From NCBI GenBank assembly GCA_003993805.1, contig RSEF01000003.1, positions 112,404,608 to 112,468,607 of the forward strand: DNA of 64,000 bases, read 5' to 3'. Origin of the DNA: Himantopus leucocephalus (lineage: Eukaryota; Chordata; Aves; Charadriiformes; Recurvirostridae). This document shows, piece by piece, positions 34,831 through 47,093 of this stretch (the first letter of the stretch is position 1; each line of letters starts with the position of its first letter). Under the pieces are notes generated by a model. It searched no databases. It was not told the origin of the DNA and saw only the letters and a program-made list of their open reading frames with translations. The translations under genes were made by a program, and so were the position numbers.

Positions 34831-36170
34831 GCTCGCTGCTGCCGCCAGGCGGCCAAAAGGCGGTACTGCAGCTGGGGCGCTGCGCATGCGCACTGTGGCT
34901 CTCGCCCCTGCTCACTGCTGCCGCCTGGCGGACGAACGCGGTACTGCAGGTGTTCCACAGGTCCCCAGTGCTCCGTCCCCTCCCTCGGTGCCGGCGTGGC
35001 AGGCGGGGACAGAAGCAACCACCTTGGCTTTTCGGTGCAGAGGCAATGAATATTACTGCCTGGGCTGCGAGTGGAAGCAATGCAGAGAGATTTAAGCCCC
35101 GTAACCCCCAGTAAGTAGTTCCCGGTTTTGGATAGTATAAACTGCGCCGAGATAGCGGTCATTGCTCACCCTGCTGAGTGCTCACAAAGGGATCATTACG
35201 ATGATGCTGCCGCCCGGCGGCCAAAGGACGGTACTGCAGCTCAGATGCCGCGCAGGCGCCGTGCCATGCCCGTGCTCCACGCTGCCGTCCGCCGGTACCG
35301 GCAACGCGATACCGCGGCGCCCGCGGGGCGGTGCCGCCGCGATCGTTGCTGCCTCCCGGCAAGGAAACGCCGCTGCTGCCGCGCGTGCGCGGGGCCGGCG
35401 GGCGCTCGGCGCGCGAAGCACCCCCGCGTGGCCGAAATGCAGACAGTTTGACGGACGTCGAAGGGCGTGACGCCGTGTGGGTCATTTACCCAGAGCGGGT
35501 TACCTGTGGTGGGGTCTCCACGTGAGTCATCTGCTGTGGATTATCCTGCGTGCAGTCCCTGCTGTAGGTCATCCCCACGCGCGTCCCCCCACGCAGGGTC
35601 CTACCAGCACGTGGCCCCGCCCTCGGCCCCGCCTCCCCGCTGGCCTCGGCCCCGCCTCCTGCGCGACTTGGCCCCGCCTCTCTCCTCTCTCGGCCCCACC
35701 TCCCCCGGGCCCCGCCTTCCACCCCTCGTCGGCCCCGCCCCATGCCGCCCTTATCCCCGCCTCCCGCTCCCTTCGGCCCCGCCTCGGCCCCGCCTCCCTC
35801 CAGCTCAGCCCCGCCTCCCCGCGCTCGCTACTGCCACCATGCGACCATAAGTCGGTACTGCGGCTGTGGAAGCGCGCATGCGCAGTACAGCGCTCATCTG
35901 TGCTCGCTGCTGCCGCCTGATGACAAAATCCGGTACTGCAACTGAGAGCTGCGCATGAGCAATACAGCGCGCCTTGGTGCTCTCGCTGCTTACACCAACA
36001 GCCTGTACTGCAGCTCCGGAGCTGCGCATGCTCAGTGGCGCCCCCGTCCCTTCTCTTCGGCCCCACCTCCGCCCCGCCTCGTCCCCGCGATCCGCTCCCC
36101 TCGGCCGTCCCGCCCCGCCTCGTTCTCGCTGCAGCTGCCCCCGCGTGGCCGAAGCGCGTTACTGCAGCGC
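34831..36170 (+). repeat. dispersed degenerate repeat with CTGCCGCC, GGTACTGCAG and NRF1-like palindrome
   Basis: At least seven imperfect copies in the same orientation, starting near 34831, 34908, 35204, 35822, 35901, 35979 and 36121. The full form has GCTCGCTGCTGCCGCC, a short spacer, CGGTACTGCAGCTG, then GCTGCGCATGCGCA. The NRF1 palindrome is intact at 34881-34892 and 35874-35884 and decayed in copies near 35951 and 36021. The CTGCCGCCTGGCGG part also resembles a CTCF half-core. Confidence 0.8.
35617..35825 (+). repeat. GC-box tandem array (CGGCCCCGCCTCC units)
   Basis: About ten imperfect units of CGGCCCCGCCTCC spaced roughly 15-30 bases apart; similar units recur at 36057-36120. Each carries a CCCCGCC core, the complement of an SP/KLF GC box. 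Confidence 0.85.
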
Positions 36171-36629
36171 CAGCCCGCACGGGCGCTTGACGGGCGCCGT
36201 CCCCGGCTGCGGGTGAGGGCCGGTAGCACCGGGGAGCCCCTTCGGCAGGTGCGGCGGAGCCTCCCCAACTCGCCAGAGCTCCCTTGAAGTCTTCCGCATC
36301 ATCCCCATGGCCGTGTCCCCGTCCTCTCCCCCCCCGCGACTCTGGCCTACGCTCAGGCGCAGCAGCTGGTGCCCCCCAGGCTGTGGGAGCCCCGTCCCCC
36401 CTTGAAGTGCCTGATGCCAGGGAGCGCTGCGGCGGGGCCGGGCTGCGCAACGGTTTTGCTTTATTTTGTCACACACAAATCTATAAAGTTTTTAAGAAAC
36501 GAAAGCCGGGTTTTGCTGAATATCGCCCCGCCCCTCCATGAGGCCCAGCCGCACCTCCCCGTTGCCACGGCAACAGCCCGGCGGCCCCGTCGGTGCCTCT
36601 TCACCATGGCAACCGCTCCCGGGTGGATG

Positions 36630-36974
36630 GGCGGGACGACGGGCCAACCACAGTGTGGGTGCCGCGCGTCAATTGGTCGGATCGCCTCGCTGGGGTGGGG
36701 CGCGGTGGGGATTGACGGCAAGATCGGGCCAATGGAACAGGCATACCGAAGTAGGGGTGCGGACGACAGCAAATGGGCGTGTGGCATGGGCGGGCGTTCG
36801 GAGGCGGGCCGGAGCGCTCCGGAAGCGGAAAGGGCGGGGGCACGAATGGCGCCCAGCTCAAAATCAGAGCAGGGCGGCCTGTGCGAAAAGCGGGGCCCGG
36901 CGGGCGGGCAGGCCCTGGGCCGGGCCGGGCCGCGCCGCTGTGAGAACGTCGCAAGGTAGCTGGCTCGTGTCAGG
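36630..36974 (+). promoter_or_regulatory. CCAAT/ETS promoter with possible non-coding first exon
   Basis: CCAAT boxes in both orientations (GTCAATTGG near 36669, GCCAATGG near 36728), an ETS-type CCGGAAGCGG near 36820 and a GC box precede CTGTGAGAACGTCGCAAG. A consensus donor AGG|GTGAGC ends at 36974. This would suit an untranslated first exon of ITSN2 or of the former MFSD5-like copy; the choice is inference. Confidence 0.45.
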
Positions 36975-37256
36975 GTGAGCGGCGGGTGGCGGGGAACATG
37001 GCGGGGGGCCTGAGGGGGCCCCCGGGGAGGCTGGGGGTGGGACGGGGTCCCTGAGCGGTAACGGGTGAGCTGAGGGGGCCGAGTGGGAGGCACGCTAGGG
37101 GGCTGAGGGAGGACATCGGGAACGACATAAGGGGCTGTGGGCGGGCATTGGGAGGTCGTGGTGGTGAGTGCCCTGAGGGGGACCCTGAGCAAGGGGGCGG
37201 GGGGGATCGGGGGGCCTGGGGGAGCCCTGAGTTTTTTGGAGGGGCGTGGCCTCGTA

Positions 37257-38000
37257 CCAGAGCTGGATGCCCACTGCTTTTGCCCTCCAGCCGCCCACCA
37301 CCAGGCCAGCCTGGCCTTCTACTGCTTCCAGCACGGCTGCCACCGCAGCTGCCCTCTGGCACTGGCCACTGACTGGCGGCAGGGACCCTACCTCTACAAA
37401 CTCAGCCAGCAGTACCGCCTCCTGGAGGGAGAATTTTCCACCCCCTGCGTCTGTGGTTTCGCCTCCAGTGCCCTTTTTTGTCTTGGTTTCTTCTTCTTTA
37501 GTAGATCAATTGGCTCAGAAAAAATCCTGCATCCTTTTTTCCTTCACCTACTTGACTTATTTTTGGCCAAACTCTCCCAGGGTTATCGGGTGCTGGCAGC
37601 AGGAAGGCTTTTAACGGGGTTGTCCACAGCATTGCTCTTCTCTGCCTTTGAGGTGTGGCACACCCATGAGTATGTGGATTGGTATGATTTTCTAAGTAAG
37701 TGGCTCGCCATAACCTTCTCCCAGGTGACTTTTTGAGGCAACATCATCACTGTGGGGGCCTGGGGGGGGGGGGCAGCCAATTTCTTCACCAAGTGGCCAG
37801 TGTAGACTCGGGGAGTTGCTTAAGTACATGGTCAGCATTAAAGCCAGATTTCCCTTAGTGTAGCAGCTGTTGGTCTTCCCTTTCATGAATGTCCCCACAG
37901 CTCCCTCATGGGTGGGATTTTTTGGTTTGTTTTGTGTGTGGTGCAGTTTTTTTTGGGGTCGGGTGCGTGGTTTCAAAAGCAGAGTGCGGTGTTGCCTGGT
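37257..38000 (+). pseudogene. MFSD5-like pseudogene fragment
   Basis: The translation matches MFSD5 (molybdate-anion transporter, major facilitator superfamily) from memory: LALATDWRQGPYLYKLSQQY, then in a second frame SSLVDQLAQKKSCILFS, then back to the first frame KLSQGYRVLAAGRLLTGLST and ALLFSAFEVWHTHEYVDWYD. A TGA at 37734 falls where MFSD5 has Trp (FWNH). Beyond it only a faint PHSSLMGGIF-like match continues. So there are two frameshifts, at least one nonsense change, a missing start and a deleted C-terminal half. MFSD5 coding sequence is a single exon, so the intronless state does not by itself prove retroposition. Confidence 0.78.
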
Positions 38001-38391
38001 GGCAGCCTGCAGAGCTGTCTTGCTGCCTGACCTGCCCTTTTTCACTCCTCCTTGGTGGCTGCAGCTTTCATATGGCTAATTTGAGTGGAGCAATTAAGTT
38101 ACTTGCCTGTGTAAAAGTGCTTGCTGGTAATACCAGGAAGGTAAATGCTCGAACTGGTAGTGACTAACTTGGCTACAGGTAGAATTTCCGAAAGAAGAGC
38201 AGCAGCAGGAAGCAAACAGCGAGTTCCCCAAAAACTGTCTGTGTCAAACACATTGTTGCCAAATGTTGGTTGGCAGTTTGTTCCAAGGTGCTATTATTAG
38301 CATCAATATTTATACCGTGTATGGCTATGGCGTTTAATTGTAACACTCAAGTTAGGATGGTGACTGATTGACGAGCTCGTCAAAAGCCCAG

Positions 38392-38491
38392 NNNNNNNNN
38401 NNNNNNNNNNNNNNNNNNNNNNNNNNNNNNNNNNNNNNNNNNNNNNNNNNNNNNNNNNNNNNNNNNNNNNNNNNNNNNNNNNNNNNNNNNN
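38392..38491. other. assembly gap (100 N)
   Basis: A second 100-N gap of unknown true size. A CR1 tail starts at the first base after it. The ITSN2 start-codon exon may lie inside. Confidence 0.98.
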
Positions 38492-38575
38492 GTTTAGTGG
38501 TGGTTTTGGCAGTATTAGGTTGATGGTTGGACTCTGTGATCTTAAAGGTCTCTTCCAACCTAAATGATTCTATGA
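38492..38575 (+). mobile_element. CR1 LINE 3' terminus cut by the gap
   Basis: GTTTAGTGGTGGTTTTGGCA, GGTTGGACTCTGTGATCTT and ATGATTCTATGATT are the last part of a CR1 in sense orientation. The rest is in the gap. Confidence 0.92.
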
Positions 38576-41500
38576 TTTTGGGTAAAGATGTGACTATGTC
38601 ATTGCATAGAAAAATGGGCTTGTTTCATGTGCTGCATCAGTGGTGTAACTTGGCAACTACAGGTCATTTCAATGGCATTGTTTTTCCAGAATTAGGCACA
38701 AAATACTTTTATATTTATTGCTAGTCTTGAACCTGGATATGTGGAGGGCTTAGGTTAAGCCAAGTCTGCGTGCCAACTTGTTCCTGTAAGAAAAAGAAAA
38801 GTTAAATTAGCTTTAAAAAGCCTGAAGTATGAGTTTACTGATATTATAGGTTACATTAATTGCACTTTTTGATGAGAAATAGAAATCTTGTATCCGTAAA
38901 CTTCAGAAAATACTATTGAATGAGTTGCCAGAAATTCTACAGAAAACTAGTGTAAAAGGTAACATACTAATGTGCAGTTGAGAGTACTGTCATGTTTATA
39001 CACATTTCCCAATGTATTTTTTACATTAGCCAAGCTCTAACAAAACTTAAAAAAAATATTTTTTTGTTTACACATCTTCAAGTAAAATTGCTGTAATTTG
39101 CTATGTCTGTATTGAGCTTTTTAATATTTTATTTGCTTGGTGTGTTGCTTTATGTTGCAGTGGAGCTTGGCAATAATTTAATTAAAAATGAGCTCCTGAA
39201 AATGGATAGCCATAATGAGCTAAATGATTCTGTGATTTTTATAAAGTACAGAAATACTATCCTGTTACTATAAACTGATAGTTTAAGTGCTTTGGAATCG
39301 TCAAGTTGTGCTGTAAAATTCAGAGAACAAGTGGATCTTTAATGTTAGTGTGGACTAGACTATTATGTATCTCTAAATTGTTTTAGGCATTATAATCATT
39401 CTAAAAGCCAGGATTATGTTTCTACATTGAGATCATTGCATGGCACAGAAATCTTGACATTCTTCCGTTACAGAGATATTTTGTGTATTGAAGTGGGAGA
39501 ACACCGCGGACTGTTTCATCAGACAAAATACTGCATCATATGGAGTTCTGCTCCTGATTCATCGGGCTCATGGTTGGTTTAAAGAAGCCCAATATTTGAT
39601 TTTAGTGAACTGCTGAACCTAAAGATTCCCAACACGCCAGAGTATCTAAAAATCCTGCACATAATGTAGAGAATATGAATTGTAACCTAAAATACAATGT
39701 GTCTGCTGCTGCTTTGTCCGTATTTTCTGTAAGCAAGCATTTCTTAGCCAAATCTGTGTAGCCCTGCACTTGCGTGATGCTATTTAACAGCCTGTCTGCA
39801 GGTGACAGTTATTTTTGGATGGCACATCAGAGACACTCGAAAATCTTAAAAATTTCCCTTGGCCTCAAGGGGCCCAATTCTTGTAATTTTAGTGAAAATA
39901 CAAAATTGAAGGAGAAACACCGTTTCCCTCTGTTTAACATGCTTTAGCTACAGGTGTTGCCTTTTAACTGTGTATACGTTAAAGAAGCTGCTGAAGTTGT
40001 TGTTAAGCGCAGACATACCCTTTTCCTCTGGCGGTTCCCGCAGTGTTGCTTAATGTGCCGAGAGCCTCTGTGAAGCATTTCTGGTAGGACAAGTAGAAGT
40101 GGGATGAATGTGTGCGTTGTGAAAGGAGGCTGCATGTGGCTCCTACCACGGCCTGAGAACGTGGGAGCTGGGAAGAGTAGATGCATTCCTCCAGGAAGGG
40201 CAGCTGGTGCTTTGGGGTGGACCCAAAGCCGCTGCAGTAGTAGTTTATAACATATTTACACACCTAAATAAGAATAAGTGCTTATTATCGGTCAGCATTT
40301 TCTCCTACGCTTGATATAAGGAATCAAAAACAAAGGAGGAAAGCAAATATTGAAAGTCACAATAACACTGATAAGAAATTTGGAAATTCAGGCTAATGGT
40401 AAAATGTTCTGGATATTTTTGGACTCCTGGAGTGTTTACTCACCACTGAGGAAAAATTAGAAGTATGATTCAACATCTCAGTTGAGAGCATTAGATCTGA
40501 TCTGTAACAAATACTTCTGTAGTAAATTTATCTACAAACACAGACAGAAGAAGACTGGAATTATTAGATTTATCCCAGTATGTCTTAAACCAAACAATTC
40601 TCTTGAGTCTCCTAATGGGATACAGTAATGCCATTGCGGGTTGCATTACGGAAAACCCCTTGTTGTGCCGCTTGAGGCACGCTGCTGCATGTCTGTGTTA
40701 AAATTTCCCTGTCTTTAAACATGGGGATAAATATTTATTTAGGGTCATTATGAAGCTTAATGCTAGTTTTTTGGATGGTTAAAAAGGTGGTGGTATAATC
40801 ACTCATCCTCGTGACTTATGTGTACAAGGAATGCTTTTTCAATTTAGGTTTATTATCTCTGTGGAGTTAATTAACTTTGTAGGTCGTAGGAGCATAGTTT
40901 TTATTAGAGAAAAACAAGCAACGCCTACCAGTGAAAAACAAACACAGTTCTTTGGAGAATGTGAGAAATGTCTTACGATTTTCCATAAGTGAAAAGTTGC
41001 CTTTGCCTTTATCCTTTTCACTAATAGTACCACTCTCGGTACTTTTGCCTATGGGTTGTACTAACCAATGGCAGAGGTCTTACAGAGCGTTTTCAAGTCT
41101 TTACTTTTTTAATAGGATTACGCTTTCTTTTCTCCTCTCTTTTTCAATTGCAGTTTACAGCTTTAAGGAAAACAGTGTTTGTTTCTGGTGTTGGCAGCCC
41201 ATCAAAGCAAGTCCTTTATTTTCTTCAGAAGATTATCTGTCTGATCCAGTGTTATAAAGGTATTTCTGGAGCTGTCCTACGGAATGCTGTGATCCTGCCA
41301 TAAACAGACCCTCATGGTCTGTCGTAGAAAGATGTATTTTATTTAAAATGAGCTTAAAGGAACAGAAAATGTTTTTTAATCCCCAGCATAGTTGCTTGTT
41401 TCCGGCGCTATAAAATCATGAGTGCTACCACATTGAATTACCTATTAATACCTGTTACATGCAGGTGCAGTCAGTATGTATTTTGTCATCTTTAGAGAAG

Positions 41501-44500
41501 TCTTGAAGGTATGTTAAATTAATGGTGTATAGCACTGGGTTGATTCTGTGGGTCTTTGTCGTTCCGTACAGACTTCCTACGTGGGTGGAATCCACATGTG
41601 ACTTTGAACTCTTGAGCATGTTGTAGAACCATGGTGTGGGCAAGCAGAGGAGCTTTCTCTGGTGTTTTTCTGATCTGGTATAAGGAAACCACTGAGACAT
41701 TTCTGGACCCTGAGTCCAGATTTCCCATATTGGGTCTCAAGAACACTTGCCAGCCCTGGTGTTTATCCACAGTGTTCTCTGAAAGTACCAGCCTTCTCTA
41801 GGAAAGAAAGATAGTTTGACATTTGTGTTCCAAAAGTGAACATATAATGTAGAAATTTGTGTTTTCATAAACAGAAAAAGCAAGTGAAGGCAATAGTTAC
41901 TCTGAGGGAAAATCTTTGTTGGGAAAACCTCCAAGTTCAGCATTTCTTGAGTTTTGTTTCCTAAAAATGCAGCATAGTCAAATATAGTGTTGGCTTCATC
42001 TAGGTGGGTCTTGCTTCATGTATGAAGTTATGAAATTGCAAAGTAACCTCTTTTGAAGAATAATGATTTCATAATGACTTCTTGTCACACAGATTGTATT
42101 TTTTTTCCCTTTCAAAATTATGCCATTTACAGTTGAGGAAAAAATTATTTGTCTCAAAAATTTCCAGGAAACTTAAGCTAGGTCAGAAAAGTAGTTACCT
42201 AAAATTCATTTGCTGCAGCAAAGCCTGTCATGAGAGCTTGTGGTGGCAACTGTATTTCGTTTTCTGCTGCTAACCTGATTTTTAAAAGTATTGTGCTCAG
42301 AATGAGTGCCAGCTCAGAATCTCTGGAGAATCAAAGGTTCACCACTGCTCCATCAAGGAGATGCATGCCTCTTGCCCCATCCTGTGATCAGAGAGGTGTC
42401 TGCGAAGAGGAGATGTCTGCAGTTTGGTTTTGTGATTCTTGTGTGACTTGCCATGAGTAAGGACGGGGGCTGTGAGGAAGGAAGAACAGCAGTGATGTCT
42501 CTGGACAAAATCAATTGTTCTCTTTGGCTGGATCTAGCTTGTGGGCAAGATGTTTCTCAGCCCTGGGACTGAAGGCGTGTTAATGCAAAAAATGTTGAGC
42601 TAGGTGAGTTTAGATAATACGTCTTGGATGGCAGATGTTTGTGTTTGACTCTTCCTGCGGCCTTGTCCTGCCAAGAAAAGGAGTAGTCTTCCCTTTGTCA
42701 CAGTTCGATGTGCCCATAACTTGGTTGTCTGTAAACCAGGCAGTGTAATTTTTCTCAGCAGTGATGCTGAGTGGCTAGTTTTACCACTGGTGGTAGCTTT
42801 GGGAAACAACCACAGTATGCGTGAGGATTGTGGCATGTTTTGATGGTGATTCCACAGGAGAACTGAGTTTCAAACTAATTTTGTCTGTGGTAAGTCTTTA
42901 TTGTGATGGTCCCGGTTGTGCTATAAGTAAACATGGCAATTACTTTGAAGAATGGTTTTGTGATGTGCTTTGTGGAATTGCCAAGACCTTGTGATCCGTT
43001 GTTCAAAGTCCTAATTTCAGATAGACCGATGTGGTGTTTTTGCTCGGTATTTTGAGGAATCTTAATTTAAATGACACTTTCTGTACACAGATTTTTCTTT
43101 TTTTATTTGTGTCGGCAAATGGTAACATCAAAAGAGTCATGAGCACCTGGTTAAGCTAAAAATAAGCTCTCGCAACACTTTCACCTTCCCTCTTGTGCTG
43201 CGCTCTTAATTTTGTTTCTGTCGCATATTGGGGAAGGAGTTGGGAAAAACAGTAAACCCGTTAAATTAGAGGTGTTGGGTGGGGCTTGAATGCCCACACT
43301 GTGGATCCCTACCATAAGTATTGTGTGGGATTTAATTTTATTTTTTTTAAATGTTTTCATTTTCCAGTGATTATTAACCTGTATTCATAAAACAATGACC
43401 TACCTGAAAATGGTAGACACTTACTTTCTAGGCTTAGCTTGTAAGGAGTCACAGCTTTGGAAGGACTTTGGATACTGCCTTGCTTTCCACCCTGCCCCCC
43501 CACCCCCACCCTTAACTAATTTCTTGGTTGGAACTTAGTACATGTTTTCATTCAAATTAATGAATTCTAAATTATAAAGTCCTCTGATACCTCCTTTTAA
43601 ACATCTTAAATTTCAAAGTATTATTGAATGTTGTTAGGTGTTAAGAGAGATGTGGCTAAAATTGTCTGAACTGAATATATTTTCTTTGAATTTATATTTC
43701 AGAGTATGTATGTTTTTATATATTTATTTTTAAGTAAAACAGTTGAATTATGTGGGAGGAGGTCTGCTTTGGATTTTAAGACTTACTACATTGCTTTCTT
43801 CCATGCCTATAAAAAAAGCACAGTGGAGAGTGTATCTTTAAGGAATTAGTCACCAGAAAAAAAAGATATTTCAGTCTGTGTCCTCGGGATAGGGAGAATC
43901 TGAAATTCTTCTTACTTTTCAGAATAAATTATTAGCAGGTTGGCCTTTTCAGGATATATATTCAGTCCCCTGAACCATTAACTCAACGTACATTTGATAA
44001 TGTGTGTTAGTAGTTATCACGCTGTGACAGTAGTTGCTTGCGCTGACATGCTGGGACTATGCTAGAAGCACTTGTTGCTAAATAATGTGGGTTGTAGTCA
44101 AAGGTATTGTTTTAAAATTAAATTTATACTTTCAAGAAACCTATCATGGAGATGGTTGCTGAAGAAATGCTTTTGCATGTTTGATTCGGGAATGAATAAG
44201 ATATGCTAACAGCATCATTTTAGCAGTAGAGCATGCATCTGAAGACCTTTCGTGATGGCTGCACCGATGATATTTTTTTTTTTTTCTTTTTTAGCCAAGG
44301 CTAGGATCAGCAGTGTGAAGTACATGGTGGTAAGAGTCAGGGAAGCTGGAGCTGGGGTGCAGTGAGCAGTCATGCACCCCACGTGCTCTGCCTTTCAGGG
44401 AGCTTTGCGATGATCCCAAGGCTGTCGGGGCACCCCTGCGCTCAGCGCCTCTGCCTGTCAGAGAAAAGCGGTCACAGTCCTCGGAGCAGCATTGCGCAAA

Positions 44501-47000
44501 ATATTCAGCATGCAAAAAACCAGAGAGATTCCTGGGGGGTGTTAACAAGGCAAAAATGAGAATGAAGGGTGAATGCTGATCTTGAAACACTTCTTGAATG
44601 AGGTGTTAATCGTCATACAGCTACAGGTGTGAATCTGGTGGTTTGTTGAACTGCAAAATTTTGACACATTTGATACAATGCCATGTAGGACTTTGAATTT
44701 CAGAGTTGGAGAGGAAACACAACTTACCAGGTTGTATTCAAAGAGATGTTTTGATGAAATATTTTAGAAGAGTTTCAGGATTGATTGCTATCTTCTTGCT
44801 TACTTTGTGACATATCGGTAGGAAATTATGCATTTCAGTACATGTTTAAACAGAAGCTCCCTTACAATGTAAATTGGATTCTTTAGAGAAGCCGCTGTGG
44901 TGCCGGTAACTCCAGTCAAGGAATTTTTACTGTATTTTTAGCAGTTTGCAGCCACTGACCACGTGAATATATTGTGGTGGTCTTAATCCTTCTGCCATTG
45001 ATTATAAAAAAGCTGAGGAGTGATTCAAAAGAACACAGTATTTCACATAAGGCAAATCTGATGTTGCTAATATTTTATTTTCCATAAATGAAAAAAAAAA
45101 AAGGTCAGGTTTTCTGAAGTTGCTGCTGACAGCTTTAGGAGCACTTCCTCATCTTGTGAAGATAATTTCTATAAGCGTTAACCACATTATGCACTTTGCA
45201 TTTGTATCTTAAAACTAACATTTTAAAAATACTTAAATGCTGCTCTGATTTTTGCCATTGGGCACAAGTTGTCCTTGTTTGCCTATTATGGCAATACTTG
45301 TACTGGCTATCAACTTTTAGGCATCTGATTTAGATTTATTTACATTTATTATCAGTATCTAACCTAGATTTATTTCGACTTCTTTAATTAGAAGTGAGAA
45401 ATAAGGTGGGTTCTTGAAGTGCAGTTTTGCATGTCGCCTGCAAGAAGACCCTTTCATTGAGGCCACACTAAAACTAATCGGTGGATCCTCAAGAGAAGGA
45501 AGCAAAACTCCAAATTCAGGTGCTTAAAGGTTGTATACTAATGCCCTCCCACCTTTCTTGGTCATTCGTATCCCCAATGAGTTTCTGTTTTGGTTTGGTT
45601 TGTTTTTTTAACTATTTGTATTTCCCTGTTAAGCAGCAGGGGTAAGTAGTTCAGTTTGTACATGTGTGAGGAGAACGATGGTCTTAACAGGACCTTCTTA
45701 AGAGGAGACATTAGGGATTTTTTTGAAAATGTTGTTTGTCTATATGGATAAACACAGGTGAGAGGTGATTAACATCGTTAATACGTGTGTATTGGCATGT
45801 ATGTCAGCTTGCAGTCTGTTAGCTTTGTTATTGCTCTCTGAAAAACTGTGAAAAGAGCTGTTGAAATTTCGTAGGTTCAAAGCTTTGAAAGTAAGTTTAT
45901 GTAGGAAAAGAGGAAGCGTTTTATAGTAAGTTTCTTTCAAAGTGCTGTGGTTTTTAAAGCAACTTGTTAATATCTTATTAGAAGAATTATTTAGTCCCTT
46001 GACTATCTTTTAGTGAGCAATACAAATACTTGACGAACAGATTAACAGTTCTTTGGAAGTGGTAATGCTCAAAAGAACGAATTTTTAAAGGTGGGGTTTT
46101 TTTAAGTAATAACCTTTTAGTGCTGTTTTGGGGGTTTGCATTCAGAACCTTGGCTAATTCTTGCATTCATTGATTTGAAAAATTAAATATTTGTCAAGAG
46201 CTTCCCAACTAAAACTTCCTCCTACTTAAAACTCAAACCCAATTATTTCTGGCAGGCTGCTTTTCCTGCGAAGGGCGCACACTCTGACCTTTATACAGCA
46301 GGTTGGAGCGTTTCTGAAAGGCGCTCTGGTTCTGCCTGGTATATTGGCACAGCTCTGTAAACATGATTATTCCCTGCAATTTCTCTTTATTACTTTGAGG
46401 TTGTAATATTTTCTACTTTTTTAAGCATTGAAAAACAGTAAGTTGAAATTGTACGCTGTTTAAAAAAAAAAACAAACAAACAAAATAACCCAGAATGTTA
46501 CTTCTTTGCTAACAAAAATGTGTTGGTTTTGTCTGACAGTCCCAATTTTGATTTTGGAATATTGGCAAGACGAAGGATGAGGCTTTTTGGCCACTGTAGG
46601 ATGTTAGCCCTCTGTATGAGAACCTTTAAGTGACATTGAATCCCAGTTGTTTACGGGTGAACCAGAGGAGTGTTCGGTTCACACAGGGTATGGTGAGCAA
46701 CGCGCATCCTGCCCGGGCTGCAAACAATTGGCAGCAAGAGGAAACTGCTTCACACCGGCTTTGAAGGACGACAGAGCTTGTTTGCAAGCTGAGTGTAACA
46801 CAGGTCTGGCTGAGGAATTGTCTCGGCTAGCGCTTGCACATCTGGGAAGCAGGTTTGTGTTTCGGAGCGTCCTTGCCAAACTGGTAGGAGCTGGGTGTGT
46901 CAGATCTAACTTCGTCTCTCCAGAAGCCAAGCTCTGTGCTTTATTTTTAAAAGTCTTCAATCTGTTTTGAGTTTGTTTGGGTTTTTTTTTCTTTTTTTAG
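38576..47000 (+). other. presumed 5' intron of ITSN2
   Basis: AT-rich, no recognisable coding exon. I searched by eye for an ATG exon encoding MAQFPT-like sequence and ending in one base of a Gly codon, and did not find it. A 35-bp exon-like segment at 44295-44329 has good splice signals but the wrong phase. Confidence 0.5.
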
Positions 47001-47093
47001 GAGGCCCAAACATATGGGCCATCACCTCAGAAGAGCGGGCCAAGCATGACAAGCAGTTTGATAGCCTTAAACCCACAGGAGGCTACATTACAG
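47001..47093 (+). CDS. ITSN2: ITSN2 exon, start of EH1
   Basis: 93 bp between TTTTTTAG and GTTGGT. It reads [20 protein letters not shown] then [11 protein letters not shown] with split codons at both ends. The preceding exon must end in one base of a Gly codon. Confidence 0.97.

Larger units (their letters stand above)
34440..37250. promoter_or_regulatory. large compound CpG island
   Basis: About 2.8 kb of CpG-dense DNA with at least two promoter-like modules (34591-34694 and 36630-36974) and two repeat arrays. The many overlapping open frames on both strands are composition artefacts. The likely owner is ITSN2, whose coding exons follow on the plus strand, but a divergent minus-strand transcript cannot be excluded. 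Confidence 0.75.

Noticed and set aside
34396..36978. Long open frames on both strands of the second CpG island
   Set aside because: High G+C depletes stop codons. They run through GC-box and NRF1-like repeats and show no domain.
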